Shown here in pieces: positions 9,813 to 20,505 of a DNA stretch of 64,000 bases (positions are counted from its first letter, which is position 1; each line of letters opens with the position of its first letter). Under the pieces are notes generated by a model, which was given only the letters and a program-made list of their open reading frames with translations, searched no databases and was not told the origin of the DNA. Both the position numbers and the translations under genes were made by a program. The stretch is from Nemophila menziesii (lineage: Eukaryota; Streptophyta; Magnoliopsida; Boraginales; Hydrophyllaceae), in NCBI GenBank assembly GCA_029959085.1, contig JARWIR010000090.1:1736001-1800000 (forward strand). Direction: 5' to 3'.

Positions 9813-10790
9813 ATTTATTAAACCTTAAACCTCTTTCTTCTCTCCAAAACTCTCCCAACTCCATTAGAGCTCATAAACACCTTCACCAATCATCAAAACA
9901 CTACCCAATTACCATGAAAACTCATCCAATTCATTCTCCACATCATTACAAAGAAGATTCAACCACCTATATCATCCCAAAACACCTTGAATCCAAGAAT
10001 AAAAGCTTAAATTTCAAAAATTCATCCTACAATTTCTTAAATCCATACCGATCCATGAAGAATCCATCTTACCCACATAGAGAATCATCATCAAATCACC
10101 TTTCCTAACCCAAATTAAGCTTGTACAACCAATAATCAAGAGTTCCAAATTTCAAGAGTGGTTAAAGCTTTGAGTTGGGGGTCAATTGAGATGATTAAGA
10201 GAACATGAACATTATCTACTGTATGGGAGATGAAGAATCAAGGTGTTGGATTTAATTGAGAAGAAATCAAGTGAGAAAAGTCCTAGTTCCAATTCAAAGG
10301 GTAAAACAAGTCAAGAGAAGAGAGGTTAGCATGCTGTGTTGATTCAATAAGAAAAAAGATTCCAACTTTAGTGAAGAAGACAACACAACCTCTATAGATC
10401 AAAGACCTTATACCCAAAGAAAAAGAGAAAGCTTCAATGGCCATGACAGCTTCTCCGAATTAACAATTAAAGGAACTACCTTTTTCTTATAAGATAGTAT
10501 TTGAAGAAGAAGCTGAAGGAGAATACATAAAGATTCATGGAAATTTGGAATGCTTGGGTTGTTTGTGAATTGTATTTTGTGAGAAGAAGAAGAAGATGTG
10601 GCACCGTTGATCTATGAGGAGGTGATACGAATTTTCGATCTCTCCCATGACGTTATATAATGAAATATCCTATTATGATCATGTGTCCTGAACAAAAAGC
10701 GAATAAGAAGTTGGGTGAAGAAGATACATTAGAATTTAATCCGAGTATCGACAAGGCGAGGTAATAGCCTCGAAGAGTATGTTTTATTTC
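9813..10790 (+). other. Element 1 spacer with vestigial env-like start
   Basis: CA-rich leader-like sequence (9813-10130) resembles the stretch before the env-like ORF of B. At 10172-10182 a PPT-like gagttgggggt is followed by ATG at 10191, in the same setting as the env-like start of B, C and E. Here the frame stops after five codons (TGA at 10206). The next 550 bp show no recognisable env-like coding and no convincing ORF. Confidence 0.6.
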
Positions 10791-10855
10791 TTCCCTACCA
10801 TTTCTTTATGTTCAATATGTATGCTAATTTTAAATTTTATTCTTGAGTCTTTTTC

Positions 10856-10875
10856 GAGTCGTGGGGACACGGCTC
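10856..10875 (+). other. Post-env hairpin, element 1 copy
   Basis: GAGTCGTG..CACGGCTC around a GGGA loop. It differs from the copies in B, C and E by one base, which would leave a G-U pair in RNA. It is kept even though the env-like ORF before it is gone. Confidence 0.6.
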
Positions 10876-13620
10876 ATTTTTTAGTTGGGTGTGGGGATTC
10901 GTTGTCCTCATCTTCCTTTTTTTTGTTTTTCATAAAATTTAAATTTTTTTGGGTTGAATTAGGCATAGAATATCTTTGAATGTACCTATGTGAGCATGAT
11001 TTAATTAAGTTAATGATAGTAGGTAGTATGTTTTTGAAAGATGTTACAAATATGTTTAGATGCATGTATGAAAACAGGAAATAAAAGATAGGAAAGTTAA
11101 TGAGCAATGCTAAGAAGTATGTTGAAACTTAGGGAGAGTTATTTGGTGTGTAGAACGTGAGGCTTGAAATTAGTTGAAAACCCACTTGCCTATGAACTAA
11201 TAATGAAAACGTAACAAAATCCGGTAGTTAGAAAAATGATTAAGGCAGTTCTTTCACGATAAAACACTTGAAGCCTTTAGAATTTCTCACCCTTTTGTTG
11301 ATATTATTGTTATTATCCGTCTTAGCCCCTCTGAGCCTTTCTAAAGCCTGTATTGAAACACATTATAATCCATACCCTTAGTTTTTAGGACTCATCTATA
11401 TGACCCGCACTCGAATCGCAAAACCTGAGACAACTCGTTTTAGAGCTTGAGTTTGGGGTGGTGGGTTTCATCATTAGGGAACTTTGGGATTTGGGTATTA
11501 TCTTTGTGATTTGATGATGAAATTGTTATTATTGTAACCCTTTGCCGGGGTAATAGTGAATGGAAAAGAAGCTATGAGCTAATTTTGCCAACAAGGGCAT
11601 TAAAAAGAAAGAATATATATATATATGAAAAAAATAGTGTGATATCTCGAACATCAAAAAGAGAATCATAGCTATACAAAAGAAAAAATGATATGAAAAG
11701 AATATATATTCGGACCGGCAAAGTGGATTTAAAATCATCAAAGGTTTTAATTGGGATTTATTGGGGATGCACATTAAATAGCATCAATAAATTGGGTTGA
11801 GTGAGAACATCTTCGAGTGAAAACTCAAGCTCTAGGGCGATTCGTTGATGGCTAGTGAGGAGAGAGCCAAAAGCTCACTTTTCATTATCCAAATATACCA
11901 CACCCGTCCTTAAGCCAAGTTATAACCAAGACCTTAGGATTTCTAACTACTAGATGGAGAAACAATTGAGCTATTAGGTAGTAGGTATGAACAACCTATA
12001 GCCATTAACCTGAACTAAGTTATTTTGGCATTTTGCCCCCATCGATTAGGTGTTTTAATGTGACAAATCCTCTATTGTTTAGTGTGCTAATTTCACTTTA
12101 TTATCTTGCACTCTAATTCATCAAAAAGCACAATTAACATCATTTTGATCATAGCCTTATTTTCATATCCTTAGTAGCTAATTTTCATACCATTACTTTT
12201 AACCTTATCTTATGTGTACATTGAGAATTAGCTTTCATGATCAACAACAAAGTTTCTTAAAATGATGTTTACAACAACTCTCGTGAAGAAAACTTTTCCA
12301 TCCGAGCAACGAATCAAAAAATCATAATCTCCAAGTCAGTAAGAACCGGGTACCCGCATTTGGGAAAACCGGGCACCCGCATTTGGTGAAGCTCAAGTCA
12401 ACATCAAGTTAATATAGCCGTTTTATAGCCGTTGCAATTGAAACCGGGTACCCGCATTTGGGAAACCGGGAACCCGGTTTGGAACAAAGTTCACCACCAA
12501 CTTTATATCCGTTGGGGACTTTCTTGTGCTATAAATATGGGCTCTTTGAAGGAGAAACTTACCTCTAACACTTCAACTATCATACATATCATTCTACTAC
12601 AAAGTTAGAGGTCACAAGCTATCATAGTTAATTATCCAAGCTTGAACAAGAGCTTAAACCAATAAGCTTCAAAGTTATTATCTACACAAGAGGAGTTTAC
12701 AAGCTTATAGTTACATCTACTCTTTAGGAGATTATCTAGCAAAGTTGTTTGCACCCCTTTAAACACTTTGTATCTATCCTCTTAAGTCTAGGTCTTGTAA
12801 TAGATAGATTAAGAGAGAATTCAAGTATAGGGAGTATACTTGGCATCCTTGTGTTGTGATTACACAAGTGTTTATCCTTCGTGGTTTCGAAGAGGTTGTC
12901 CTTGTGTTGCGATAGCATAAGTGTTTGTCCTTCGTGTTATCGAAGAGGTTGTAAGGGTTATTGTGTTCTCGACCCGGTTAAGAGAGACACGGAAGCTTAG
13001 TGAAAAGCTTGAAATCCTAAGGAGGCTTCCTTAGGTAGTGGATGTAGGGAAACCGAACCACTATAAATCGTGTGTATCTTTCTATCCCTACTCTATTTAT
13101 TTTCCGCACTTTATATTCTTGATTACTTGCTAGTATAAATATCGTAATAATGTTTATCTAGTTAATCAACCTATTGCCATCTAGAGTAGTAAGAAAATAG
13201 AAACTCGTTTTACATGTTAAACTTATATATCGAACCTCTAGCTTATCCTATGCATGATTCCATAAGTGTTTGATATATTAGTTGTCTTAGAAGTTTCTTT
13301 CATAAACTTATATTATTGTCCAAAAGATTTTTAATTAGGCATTAATCTTATTAGTAATCCTATTCACCCCCCCTCTAGGACTTTCAAGTTATCATCCTCT
13401 CCTTCTGGCATTGCGAAATTAATCTTAACTTGAATTTATGGATTGTTGATTACATGTATATTAAGCATAGTTGTGCATTATTTCTTAAGCATTACTACAT
13501 GAGACTTTGTAGATATTTTGCTCTAGGATCATTCATTGTGTTCTGTACTTATTCTCCTCCTACTTCTTCTTCTTGACTACCCTACTGTTCTTTACTTTTA
13601 TTGTATCGGGACGATACAAC
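10876..13620 (+). other. Element 1 conserved 3' untranslated region (split by a solo LTR)
   Basis: No ORF of note. It aligns block by block with 30395-31756 of B: the GTGTAGAACGTGA block near 11150, the atgacccgcact block at 11400, a PPT-like gagtttggggt at 11449-11459, and the agtgag..ctcact inverted repeat at 11854-11879. After the solo LTR (12024-13386) it resumes with a cattgcgaaatt block, matching cattgcgact in B. Confidence 0.7.
12024..13386 (+). mobile_element. Solo LTR of an unrelated LTR retrotransposon
   Basis: 1,363-bp insertion absent from the same region of B: the flanks join to restore the B-like order. TSD agttat occurs at 12018-12023 and 13387-13392. The 3' end ..ctctaggactttca ends in CA; the 5' end starts ttTGGCATTTTG, so the exact first base is uncertain by two or three. 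A TATA box (tataaata, 12530-12537) lies at mid-length. There is no ORF, PBS or PPT. The C-rich end and the GGCATTTTG..GACAAA start resemble copia LTRs; that assignment is tentative. Palindromic cccgggtaccc-like units lie at about 12345-12480. Confidence 0.7.
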
Positions 13621-13636
13621 TTTGAGTTGGGGGTCT
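13621..13636 (+). other. Polypurine tract of element 1
   Basis: tttgagttgggggtct lies directly before the TG of the 3' LTR. This is the expected plus-strand priming site, and the same motif precedes the 3' LTRs of B, C and E. Confidence 0.85.
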
Positions 13637-15212
13637 TGATGTCTCCTCATTTGTGATAATATAATATACTTCAGAGACATCATTTTAGGCTTATTTATTA
13701 GTTTATAGGTTGATTTTAGCTTAGTTTAGTGCACTTTCCTATTTTGAGTCTTGATTTGTAGAATTATTATTTTTAGAGCATATTGGGTTTAATTGTTTAT
13801 TTAGTGTGAAGCTTTAAAGATAATTATGGAGATTAATTAGAGTCCAATTCAAAGACTACAAGATATGGAAAGAGATTTGCATGGAAATTGAAGATAAGGA
13901 AACAAAGGCTAAAAAGATGGAAAAGGAAAAGCTGCCTAAATCTGGGATTCTGCATACACGTCCAAAGATATGCGTTTTTACCTAAGAAATAGGCCGATTT
14001 TGGTGATTTTCTTCTAAAGGGTCAAGATAATTCTGTTGCGATTCTTTTGGTATCTTATGGAGCTCAATCCGACCAATAACGAAGAAGATATGCTCAAAAC
14101 GGTCCAGCAGTGTTTATCTTTATTTCCTTACGAATTTGAGTTGGACTAGGAGTCCATTACTTTCCTTCTCCTTCAAGAAAACGAATTAGGTCTTCCTATA
14201 CCCTATAAATACAGCCTCTTAACACTCTAAAATCATCCTTGGCCAGACCCTAAGGCCAAGAGGAAGCTACAACACAAGAGAAGGAGTATGGAAGGAACTG
14301 TGCATCAATCATGTCTCCTTCAACCTCTTATTTTGTAATTCTTTCTTCTTCTTTTCTTTGTATGAATCAATTCTATTAGCTTAGGTTTTGCATAATGTAT
14401 AATCTATGAATTCTAATTCTTCTATCTAAGTTTCTTTGGGAATTATATGTTTTAATCTGATATTAGCTACTTACCTTTATATTTGATTATGTGTTTTGAT
14501 TTAATGATTGTTTTCCTTGCTAGTGCACGAGTATAGGATTACCTTAATAGTAGTTAGATGGTCACCGTAAGTGGGTGTTTAACTATTGAACCACCACATA
14601 ACGTCCAGTGTCGATAGCAGTTCTGACAAAACATACTTCTAACTAGATAGTCATTAGGGTTTGTTTTAATCACCGTATCACCAAGATTGCAGTATTTGCT
14701 TAGGGCCTTAGTGGCGTTTGATAACCCTATTTGAAATCACTTCTTGGTTGTGACGTAGCCCCCTTAGTCGCTCTCAAGGTCTAAGCTTGGGGAATTTAGA
14801 ATCCTGACTAAGTATACCAAGAGCTAATATTCTCCCTTATGAACTAGATTTAATAGATAGAATTAGAAGGATTAGTGCATACTAGTAAAACCTAAGTTAT
14901 ATCTTTCATACTATCTTCTTTTCTTTTCTGTTATTTATCTTCTGTCTTTAATTTAGTAGTTTAGTTTTCTTATTACAAACCAAATAAATATCTATCTTTC
15001 TCTTCTTTCTCCTTGCGTATTATTATCTATCTTTAATATCTGCACTTGATAATTTGCATAAGTTCTCTCTAACTTTCGTCAGTCCCTGAGGAACAAATCT
15101 TCTTATCATTAAAACTTGCATACGTCCTGTAATACTTGCAGTACAGTGTTAGTTTAGGGTGTGTATTTGCACTTATTTATATCATTAATTTATCACACCT
15201 TAGGCCACACCA
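13637..15212 (+). repeat. Element 1 3' LTR
   Basis: 1,576 bp, same length as the 5' LTR with about 14 mismatches by eye and no indel. TATA-like tataaata lies near 14204. It is followed by TSD copy agctt (15213-15217), then element A's integrase. Confidence 0.96.
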
Positions 15213-15217
15213 AGCTT

Positions 15218-17129
15218 CAAGTTCAATCGGTAGATGACATGCTTTGCCGTAGACCATGCGATATGGAGATGCCCCAACTGGTGTTTTAAATGCTGTTCTG
15301 TAGGCCCAGAGAGCATCATCTAGCTTTAAAGACCAATCTTTCCTCGATTTACTCACGGTCTTCTCAAGAATAGATTTTATTTCCCGGTTGGAAACTTCAG
15401 CTTGACCGTTAGTTTGTGGGTGATAACCGGTTGAAGTACGGTGTTTCACTCCAAACTTTCGAAGAAAATGTCTCAGGGGAGCATTAAGAAAATGGGTACC
15501 TTTATCACTGATTAGAACACGTGGCGTACCATGTCTTGAAAAGATGTTTGATTTTAAGAACTTAACCACGGTTTGAGCATCGTTCTTTGGTGTTGCCACT
15601 GCCTCTACCCACTTTGATACATAATCTACCGCAAGCAAAATATAAAGATTTCCATGGGAAGTGATGAAGGGTCCCATGAAATCTATTCCCCATACATCAA
15701 AGATTTCAACTTCAAGAATATTATTAAGCGGCATCGCGTCTCTTTTTGATATGTTACCAGTGTACTGGCATCTGTGACATGACTGGACAAAACGATGACA
15801 ATCTTTGTGTATGGTAGGCCAATAGAACCCGGATTGAAGAATTTTAGCTGCGGTTCTATCGCCTTTAAAGTGACCTCCATAAGGTGAACTATGACAACCT
15901 TCAATGATTTTCTCCATTTCACCTTCATGCACACATCTTCTAACCACTTGGTCACTACAAATCTTCCAAAGGTACGGTTCATCCCAATAATACTGTTTGG
16001 CCTGGTGATTTAATCTTTGTCTTTTTTGTGGGTGGAAATCTTTGGGGAAGACACCACTCACAATGAGGTTGACTAGATCTGCATACCATGGCACAAAAGC
16101 ACGTTTAATAGCAAAAAGTTGTTCATCAGGGAATACCTCTTTAACCAACAATGGTTCTTTGTTCGCATCAGATCCTTCGAGCCTTGATAAATGATCAGCA
16201 ACTTGATTTTCGCATCCTTTTCGGTCTCGAATATCTATGTCAAATTCTTGAAGCAACGATACCCATCTGATTAGACGCGGCTTAGCGTCCTTTTTCTCCT
16301 TGAGGTACCTAATAGCTGAATGGTCCGTGTATACAACAGTTTTCTTCCCAACCAGATAGGGACGGAATTTATCAAAAGCATAAACCACGGCCAACATCTC
16401 TTTCTCCGTCACTGTATAATTCATCTGGGCAGCGTTGAAAGTCTTACTTGCGTAATAAATCGTGTGGAAAATCTTGTCTTTCCTCTGTCCCAACACAACA
16501 CCCATAGCGTGATCACTGGCATCGCACATAAGTTCAAAAGGAGCTTTCCAATCAGGAGGTATAACAATAGGTGTAGAGATCAGTTTCTCTTTAATCGTCA
16601 AAAACGCTTGAAGACATTCTTCAGTGAAATTAAAAGGAGTATCCTTTTCAAGTAGAGAGCAAAGCGGTTTGGCGATCTTGGAGAAATCTTTAATAAATCT
16701 TCGATAAAATCCTGCGTGACCCAAGAAACTTCTCACTCCTTTAACAGAAACTGGAGGTGGTAGTGTTTTGATAACTTCAATTTTAGCACGATCAACCTCC
16801 ATCCCTGCCTTCAAAACTTTATGTCCCAACACAATTCCCTCTTGAACCATGAAGTGGCATTTTTCCCAATTAAGCACTAGATCTTTTTCTCTACATCTCA
16901 CAAGGACTTTCTCAAGATTATTCAAACAATCATCAAAACTATCTCCAAACACCGAAAAATCATCCATAAAAACCTCCAAGTATTTATCAATCATGTCCCA
17001 AAATATAGCCATCATGCACCTCTGGAACGTGGCAGGTGCATTGCATAAAGCAAACGGCATTCTTCTATAAGCAAAAGTACCAAACGGACATGTAAAGTTG
17101 TTTTGTGTTGATCGAGGGGATCCACACAA
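15218..17129 (-). pseudogene. Element A RT-RNase H-integrase, interrupted at its 3' end
   Basis: Open frame of about 637 codons on the minus strand. The reverse transcriptase shows FMDD at residues 54-57 counted from the Met at 17129. RNase H shows CDASD (202-206) and TDHS (268-271). Integrase shows the H413/H420, C451/C454 zinc site and the catalytic D483, D542 and E578. The frame is cut at 15217 by element 1 and continues at 775-360. The N-terminal RT part lies in another frame (17097-17479) because one base was lost near 17097. Domain order PR-RT-RH-INT is that of Ty3/gypsy. Confidence 0.92.
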
Positions 17130-17479
17130 ATCTGATTATAACCCGAATATCCGTCAAGGAAACAATAATATTCTCTCCCTGCAAGTTTGTCTAGCATATG
17201 ATCAATGAATGGTAGCGGGAAGTGATCTTTCTTCGTTGCTTTGTTCAGTCTTCGGTAATCCATGCACACTCGCCACCCCACAACTGGTCTTGATGGTATG
17301 GCTTTGCCTTGATCATTAAGGATGGTAGTGATACCTCCTTTCTTCAGAACACATTGCACTGGACTAACCCAATCACTGCTAGCAATCGGATAGATAATTC
17401 CTACATCCAACAACTTGATAACTTCCTTCCTCACTACTTCTTTCATAGCTGGCATGAGTCTTCTCTGTCCTTCTATAGA
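17097..17479 (-). pseudogene. Element A reverse transcriptase, N-terminal part
   Basis: Encodes the RT entry region (RRLMPAMKEVVRKEV.., [37 protein letters not shown]). It is separated from the gag-protease frame by a TGA at 17480-17482 and from the rest of RT by a one-base deletion near 17097, found by comparison with B (aaaacaacttta here, aaaacaacattta there). Confidence 0.88.
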
Positions 17480-20056
17480 TCACCCACCTTCGTTCTCAAG
17501 AATGATTTTGTGTTTGCAAACGGAAGGACTAATTCCCTTGATGTCGGCAATAGTCCATCCGATTGCTTCTTTGTTTGCGCGAAGTACTTGAAGTAGCTTC
17601 TCCTCTTGAGGACCTGAAAGGTTAGCAGAAATAATAACAGGCAAAGTTTTGTTCGTACCTAGATATGCATAGCGTAGATGATCTGGAAGTGGTTTTTCTT
17701 CGAGAACAGGTGGACATATTATAGATGGTTGTTTCATTGGCTCAATGTCACCTGGTTCTCGAAGTAGTTCTCGTACATTTGATCCTAATGCAGCAACATC
17801 TTCAGGGGGAATCTCGAGTTCCTCTGGTGTTTCAAGTGCTAAGGCCTCGTCAAGATCATCATCTAAGATTGCTTCATTGAAGACTTCTTGCGCAATTTTT
17901 CCGATGACATCTATTTTGAAGCACTCATCCTTTGACTTTGGTAACTTCATAGCCTGAAACACATTGAATCGTATCTGTTCGCCTTGTACTCTCATGATCA
18001 ACTCACCATTCTCAACATCAATTAGTGTACGCCCCGTGGCTAAGAATGGTCTACCCAAGATGATGGGAACATTCTTATCCGCGTCGTAGTCAAGAATAAT
18101 AAAATCGCAAGGAAAAATAAAAGAGCCAGCTTTAACTAAAACATCTTCAATTTTACCTATTGGTCGTGAAAGGGAGCGATCCGCCATTTGTAATACCACA
18201 TATGTGGGTACTACTTCTCCAATATTAAGCTTCTCGAACAGAGATCTAGGCATGAAATTGATGCTCGCGCCTAAATCGCATAATGCTTTCCCGGTCCAAC
18301 TATCTCCAATGCCGATAGGAATTGTAAAACTTCTGGGATCTTCTAATTTTGGTGGTAACTCACTTTGACATATAGCACTGCACTCCCTAGGTAATCCAAT
18401 TGTTTCCCCAGTCTCTATACTTCGCTTGTTGGAGAGAATGTCTTTCATGAATTTCATATAGGTTGGCATCCTCTTGAGAGCTTCAACAAGTGGTATATTA
18501 ACTTCCAACTTCTTCAACATGTCAATGAACTTCTTGAATTCCAGGTCATTGTCCTTATTTCTGACACGTGAAGGGTATGGTGGTGGAGGGCGTGTATTGA
18601 GTTCCACTAGTTTTCTTGTCTTTTCAGGTGTCTCGGCTTGGACACTCTTTGGTTTAACTACCTCCTCACCTGTATCTTTGATTGTTTCTTCCCCCCTTTG
18701 TTCTGGAATAGGGATAGGTTCATGTTCTGGTTCTGGTCTTGGTGGAGGTAGTTGTTTTCCACTTCGCAACTCAACTGCATGGCAAGAATCATCTCTAGGA
18801 GCAATAGTATCACTTAGGAGTTGCCCTTTTGACCGATTTTGTAATGTACTCGCCATATGTGATATAGTATGCTCTAGTTGCTTGATAATCTTCTCCTGGG
18901 TTCGAACTTTCTGTTGGCTATGACTCATTTTCTTCTCAACTGTTTCCATTAATTTAGCCATACTCGAACTTAAGCTCTGGAGTTGTTCTTGTTTTGCCAA
19001 TTGCATCGATTGTTTCGGTGGATTTTTCTTGGGTTCTTGACAAGCTTTAACAATGGGTGCCTTTTTCAGAATAGGTTGTGGTGGATTATAGGATTGAGGT
19101 TGGGGTTGTTGATAAGTTTCTTGCTTTCTGACCCAACTCTTCTGTTGCGGGGGTTGTTGATAATTATTGTAGCTTTCTTGGGGACAATCATAACCATTAG
19201 AGTAATAGTTATCTTGAGGATATTGAACGGAGGCTACTGCTGGATTATTCATACACCCTTCCCACACGTGATTTCTTGATCCACAACCAGGACACGAAGG
19301 AATTGTGTTTACCGTATTCACTTGAGCAATTTTTCGGGCTTGTTCCTTAAGTTCTTCAAGTTGTTTAGCCAATTCTTTAAGTTTCAGAGATGCTGAATTG
19401 TTTTCTTTTTCTTCTCTCTTTGGCCAACTTCTCTCGTTCTCAAGAATTCTTTCCATCCCCAACTCAGCTTCTTCAGGATCTAGCAACACAAAACCTGCGT
19501 TTCCCAACGAATCTGCTTTCTCTCTTGATTTATCATTAAGGCCTCCATAAAACAAGGTTAAATAATATTCCGGCGAGGATCTATGATAAGGGCATCTCGC
19601 CTTCTTCTCTGTAAATCGTAACCATGCTTCACCCAAACTCTCTTCCTCTTTCTGTATGAATTGTTCAAGCTCCAACATATCTTTTAAACGTCTACTAACC
19701 GGATAGAAACGGTCTAGGAATCTTGCTTGGAGCTTGTCCCAATCTGGAATAACATGAGGGTATTGGGTATCATACCAATCGCTTGCACATCCGGTCAAGA
19801 AGAACTGGAACATCAGGTAATATACTTGCTCTCTAGTAACTCCTCTTACGATATAAGCGTCACAGATCTGCATGAATTTATGAATATATCGGATCAGATC
19901 TTGATGTGCAGCTCCGCTGAATAATCCATGAGATGCAAACTGAGTTAGCATCCCAAGATCAGGTTTAAATTTTGCGGCTTGGATTTCTGGAGCGCGAATT
20001 CCTCGTGGCTCCACTCTAAATTCGATGGGTTGCTCAAGTCTCCTTGGGTTCTCCAT
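17480..20056 (-). CDS. Element A gag-protease
   Basis: 858 codons open from Met to a TGA at 17480-17482 that probably replaced a sense codon, since related pol frames read on here. Capsid-like retrotransposon gag covers about 1-200, with the WYDTQYP..W..F..RFYP segment near 94-120. A zinc knuckle CX2CX4HX4C lies at C255, C258, H263 and C268. A Gln/Pro-rich linker and a Pro/Glu region follow. The aspartic protease has its DLGA active site at 594-597 and the GRPFLATGRTLIDVENGE segment after it. The start lies 100 bp from the PBS. Element D (58598-59567) carries a nearly identical gag. Confidence 0.9.
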   Translation of the reverse strand: MENPRRLEQPIEFRVEPRGIRAPEIQAAKFKPDLGMLTQFASHGLFSGAAHQDLIRYIHKFMQICDAYIVRGVTREQVYYLMFQFFLTGCASDWYDTQYPHVIPDWDKLQARFLDRFYPVSRRLKDMLELEQFIQKEEESLGEAWLRFTEKKARCPYHRSSPEYYLTLFYGGLNDKSREKADSLGNAGFVLLDPEEAELGMERILENERSWPKREEKENNSASLKLKELAKQLEELKEQARKIAQVNTVNTIPSCPGCGSRNHVWEGCMNNPAVASVQYPQDNYYSNGYDCPQESYNNYQQPPQQKSWVRKQETYQQPQPQSYNPPQPILKKAPIVKACQEPKKNPPKQSMQLAKQEQLQSLSSSMAKLMETVEKKMSHSQQKVRTQEKIIKQLEHTISHMASTLQNRSKGQLLSDTIAPRDDSCHAVELRSGKQLPPPRPEPEHEPIPIPEQRGEETIKDTGEEVVKPKSVQAETPEKTRKLVELNTRPPPPYPSRVRNKDNDLEFKKFIDMLKKLEVNIPLVEALKRMPTYMKFMKDILSNKRSIETGETIGLPRECSAICQSELPPKLEDPRSFTIPIGIGDSWTGKALCDLGASINFMPRSLFEKLNIGEVVPTYVVLQMADRSLSRPIGKIEDVLVKAGSFIFPCDFIILDYDADKNVPIILGRPFLATGRTLIDVENGELIMRVQGEQIRFNVFQAMKLPKSKDECFKIDVIGKIAQEVFNEAILDDDLDEALALETPEELEIPPEDVAALGSNVRELLREPGDIEPMKQPSIICPPVLEEKPLPDHLRYAYLGTNKTLPVIISANLSGPQEEKLLQVLRANKEAIGWTIADIKGISPSVCKHKIILENEGG

Positions 20057-20156
20057 CTGTAACTAAATCTGAAAAACCAAAACTAAACACAAAAGCGTAA
20101 AATAGAACTAACTAAAAATAAAGCACAAGATATATGCACAAGGACTAACGATGTAG

Positions 20157-20174
20157 TCCCCAGCAGCGGCGCCA
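20157..20174 (-). other. Primer-binding site of element A
   Basis: On the minus strand TGGCGCCGCTGCTGGGGA, six bases from the LTR end. It differs from the PBS of the other elements by one base (CTG for CCG). Confidence 0.8.
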
Positions 20175-20180
20175 AAAACT

Positions 20181-20505
20181 TGGTTGGGCCTAGGGTGTGA
20201 TAAAATAAGATATAAATAAAGTGCAAAAACACCCTAGAACTACACGGTTCTGCAAGTATACAGATCGTATGCAAGTTTTAGATTGAGATTCGTTCCGCAG
20301 AGACTACAAAGGTTAGAAGAATCTTATGCAAATATCAAGTGTAAATTAAAGCTAGAACAACTAAACGCAAATAAAAGGAAAGATAAACAGATATTTATTT
20401 GGTTTTCTAATTAACTAAACTAAAAACTAAGAATTAAAAGACTAAAACGTAAAGACGAAAGAGAAGTGATATGAGAATATAGCTTAAGTTATTAGGATGT
20501 AATCC
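20181..20505 (-). repeat. Element A 5' LTR, inner (3') part
   Basis: Ends ..GGCCCAACCA on the minus strand, next to the PBS. It is cut at 20505 by element B and continues at 55424. The TSD of B (aatcc) is 20501-20505 here. Confidence 0.92.

Larger units (their letters stand above)
776..15212 (+). mobile_element. Element 1: non-autonomous Athila-type LTR retrotransposon
   Basis: Complete element with two 1,576-bp LTRs, a primer-binding site, a polypurine tract and a 5-bp TSD (agctt). The LTRs differ at about 14 positions by eye (about 0.9%), so it moved fairly recently. The internal part lacks the capsid half of gag, protease, RT, RNase H and the integrase core. What remains is a nucleocapsid-type gag frame (2537-3682), the GC module, a vestigial env-like start and the conserved 3' untranslated region. 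It was later invaded by an L1 LINE (4335-9799) and a solo LTR (12024-13386). Mobilisation in trans by a full-length relative such as A is the likely explanation, since its LTR resembles A's. Confidence 0.93.

Noticed and set aside
9914..10108. Small frame before the vestigial env-like start
   Set aside because: Low-complexity CA-rich spacer, unlike any protein here; the corresponding spacer in B is not coding.
12024..13386. Solo LTR read as part of element 1
   Set aside because: B lacks it at the matching place and a direct repeat (agttat) flanks it.
15177..15217. Apparent extension of A's integrase frame
   Set aside because: These last codons are element 1 LTR sequence and the TSD, not integrase.
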